Shown piece after piece: positions 13,132-13,475 of a stretch of DNA of 13,475 bases (positions within the stretch are counted from its first letter, which is position 1; every line of letters begins with the position of its first letter). The DNA is from an uncultured Paracoccaceae bacterium. GTDB lineage: Bacteria > Pseudomonadota > Alphaproteobacteria > Rhodobacterales > Rhodobacteraceae. Location: positions 1 through 13,475 of the forward strand of contig CALHST010000404.1 of the NCBI GenBank assembly GCA_938038825.1. Direction: 5' to 3'. Under the pieces are notes generated by a model that was given only the letters and a program-made list of their open reading frames with translations, did not search any database and was not told the origin of the DNA. The position numbers were made by a program, and so were the translations under genes.

Positions 13132-13475
13132 TCATACCCATTGCGCTCTGCTTTTGACCACCCGGCGAGCGCTGCGTCTGGTGCCGCAAATGTTTCGACC
13201 AGCAATGGAAAGCACGCGGCAACATCAGACGAATGCGTCGAAGAACAATCACCGCCTGGACAAGCTGACAGATTTCCCAGCAGATCAATTTCCGCAAAAA
13301 ACTCGATATAATCACCCGGACGGACCGGGCTGGCCTTCATAAAGTATTGGCCCGTGTCTCGCGTGAAGCCCGTGCACATAAACACGTTCATCACGTCATG
13401 CACCAAAAGCTCTGCCTCACTGCGTGGCACACCCATCCAATCCGCCAAAGAACGCGTTAAATTCGAATGGCAGCA
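13113..13475 (-). CDS. DUF1989 / urea-carboxylase-associated family protein (C-terminal part)
   Basis: The frame is open to the right edge, so only about the last 120 residues are seen and the start is outside the window. The visible part reads CCHSNLTRSLADWMG, then VHDVMNVFMCTGF, PVRPGDYIEFFAEIDLLGNLSACPGGDCS and a short tail ending DRSHGL. The HDVMNVFMCTGF and Cys-containing LSACPGGDCS segments are characteristic of DUF1989 (PF09347), a family found next to urea carboxylase, aminomethyltransferase-like and nucleobase or amide catabolic genes. Clustered Cys/His residues suggest a metal site. The reaction is not assigned here. It is transcribed toward deoD. Confidence 0.75.
   Translation of the reverse strand, partial: CCHSNLTRSLADWMGVPRSEAELLVHDVMNVFMCTGFTRDTGQYFMKASPVRPGDYIEFFAEIDLLGNLSACPGGDCSSTHSSDVAACFPLLVETFAAPDAALAGWSKAERNGYDRSHGL

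Overview
The window reads as chromosomal DNA of a marine alphaproteobacterium of the Rhodobacteraceae (Roseobacter group). The support is the combination of an ethylmalonyl-CoA pathway pair (crotonyl-CoA carboxylase/reductase and ethylmalonyl-CoA mutase), a luxR-luxI quorum-sensing pair preceded by a small gene, an HvrA/H-NS-type protein, a TauE/SafE transporter paired with an Alph_Pro_TM (TIGR02186-type) protein, and moderate GC content. The genus cannot be fixed from this stretch alone.

Layout, left to right. 1-1239 (+): the end of an ABC nucleoside/purine-type permease operon, with one partial and one complete permease. 1240-1620: a non-coding stretch with two stem-loops and, close to the next gene, a 9-bp direct repeat two helical turns apart. 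1621-3292 (+): a two-gene unit of a TauE/SafE anion exporter and an exported, membrane-anchored partner. 3412-6645 (-): a leftward block transcribed in the order small 67-aa gene, luxR, luxI, RecD-like helicase. The small gene overlaps luxR by 53 nt, and the 54-nt luxI-helicase gap shows no terminator. 6863-8146 (-): ccr, with a clear rho-independent terminator separating it from the quorum-sensing block. 8281-9651 (-): a PlsC/PlsB-type acyltransferase. 9652-9970: divergent promoter region. 9971-11938 (+): ecm. 12043-13101 (+): an H-NS-family gene followed 3 bp later by deoD, preceded by a 30-bp dyad. 13113-13475 (-): the C-terminal part of a DUF1989 protein that runs off the right edge.

How the genes fit together. 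Ccr and Ecm are two steps of the same route for acetyl-CoA assimilation: reductive carboxylation of crotonyl-CoA to ethylmalonyl-CoA, then B12-dependent rearrangement to methylsuccinyl-CoA. The acyltransferase between them probably acts in phospholipid synthesis. LuxI makes an acyl-homoserine lactone and LuxR should sense it. The AHL acyl chain, the acyltransferase donor and the Ccr substrates are all acyl thioesters, so the cluster invites a test of co-regulation, but the sequence alone does not prove a link. The nucleoside permeases on the left and the purine nucleoside phosphorylase on the right are related in substrate but more than 11 kb apart.

No mobile element, tRNA, rRNA or CRISPR array is visible. 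The window is mostly ordinary core and lifestyle genes. The least explained parts are the small overlapping gene upstream of luxR, the candidate luxI-helicase operon, and several clean dyad or direct-repeat sites upstream of luxI, ccr, the H-NS gene and the TauE gene.
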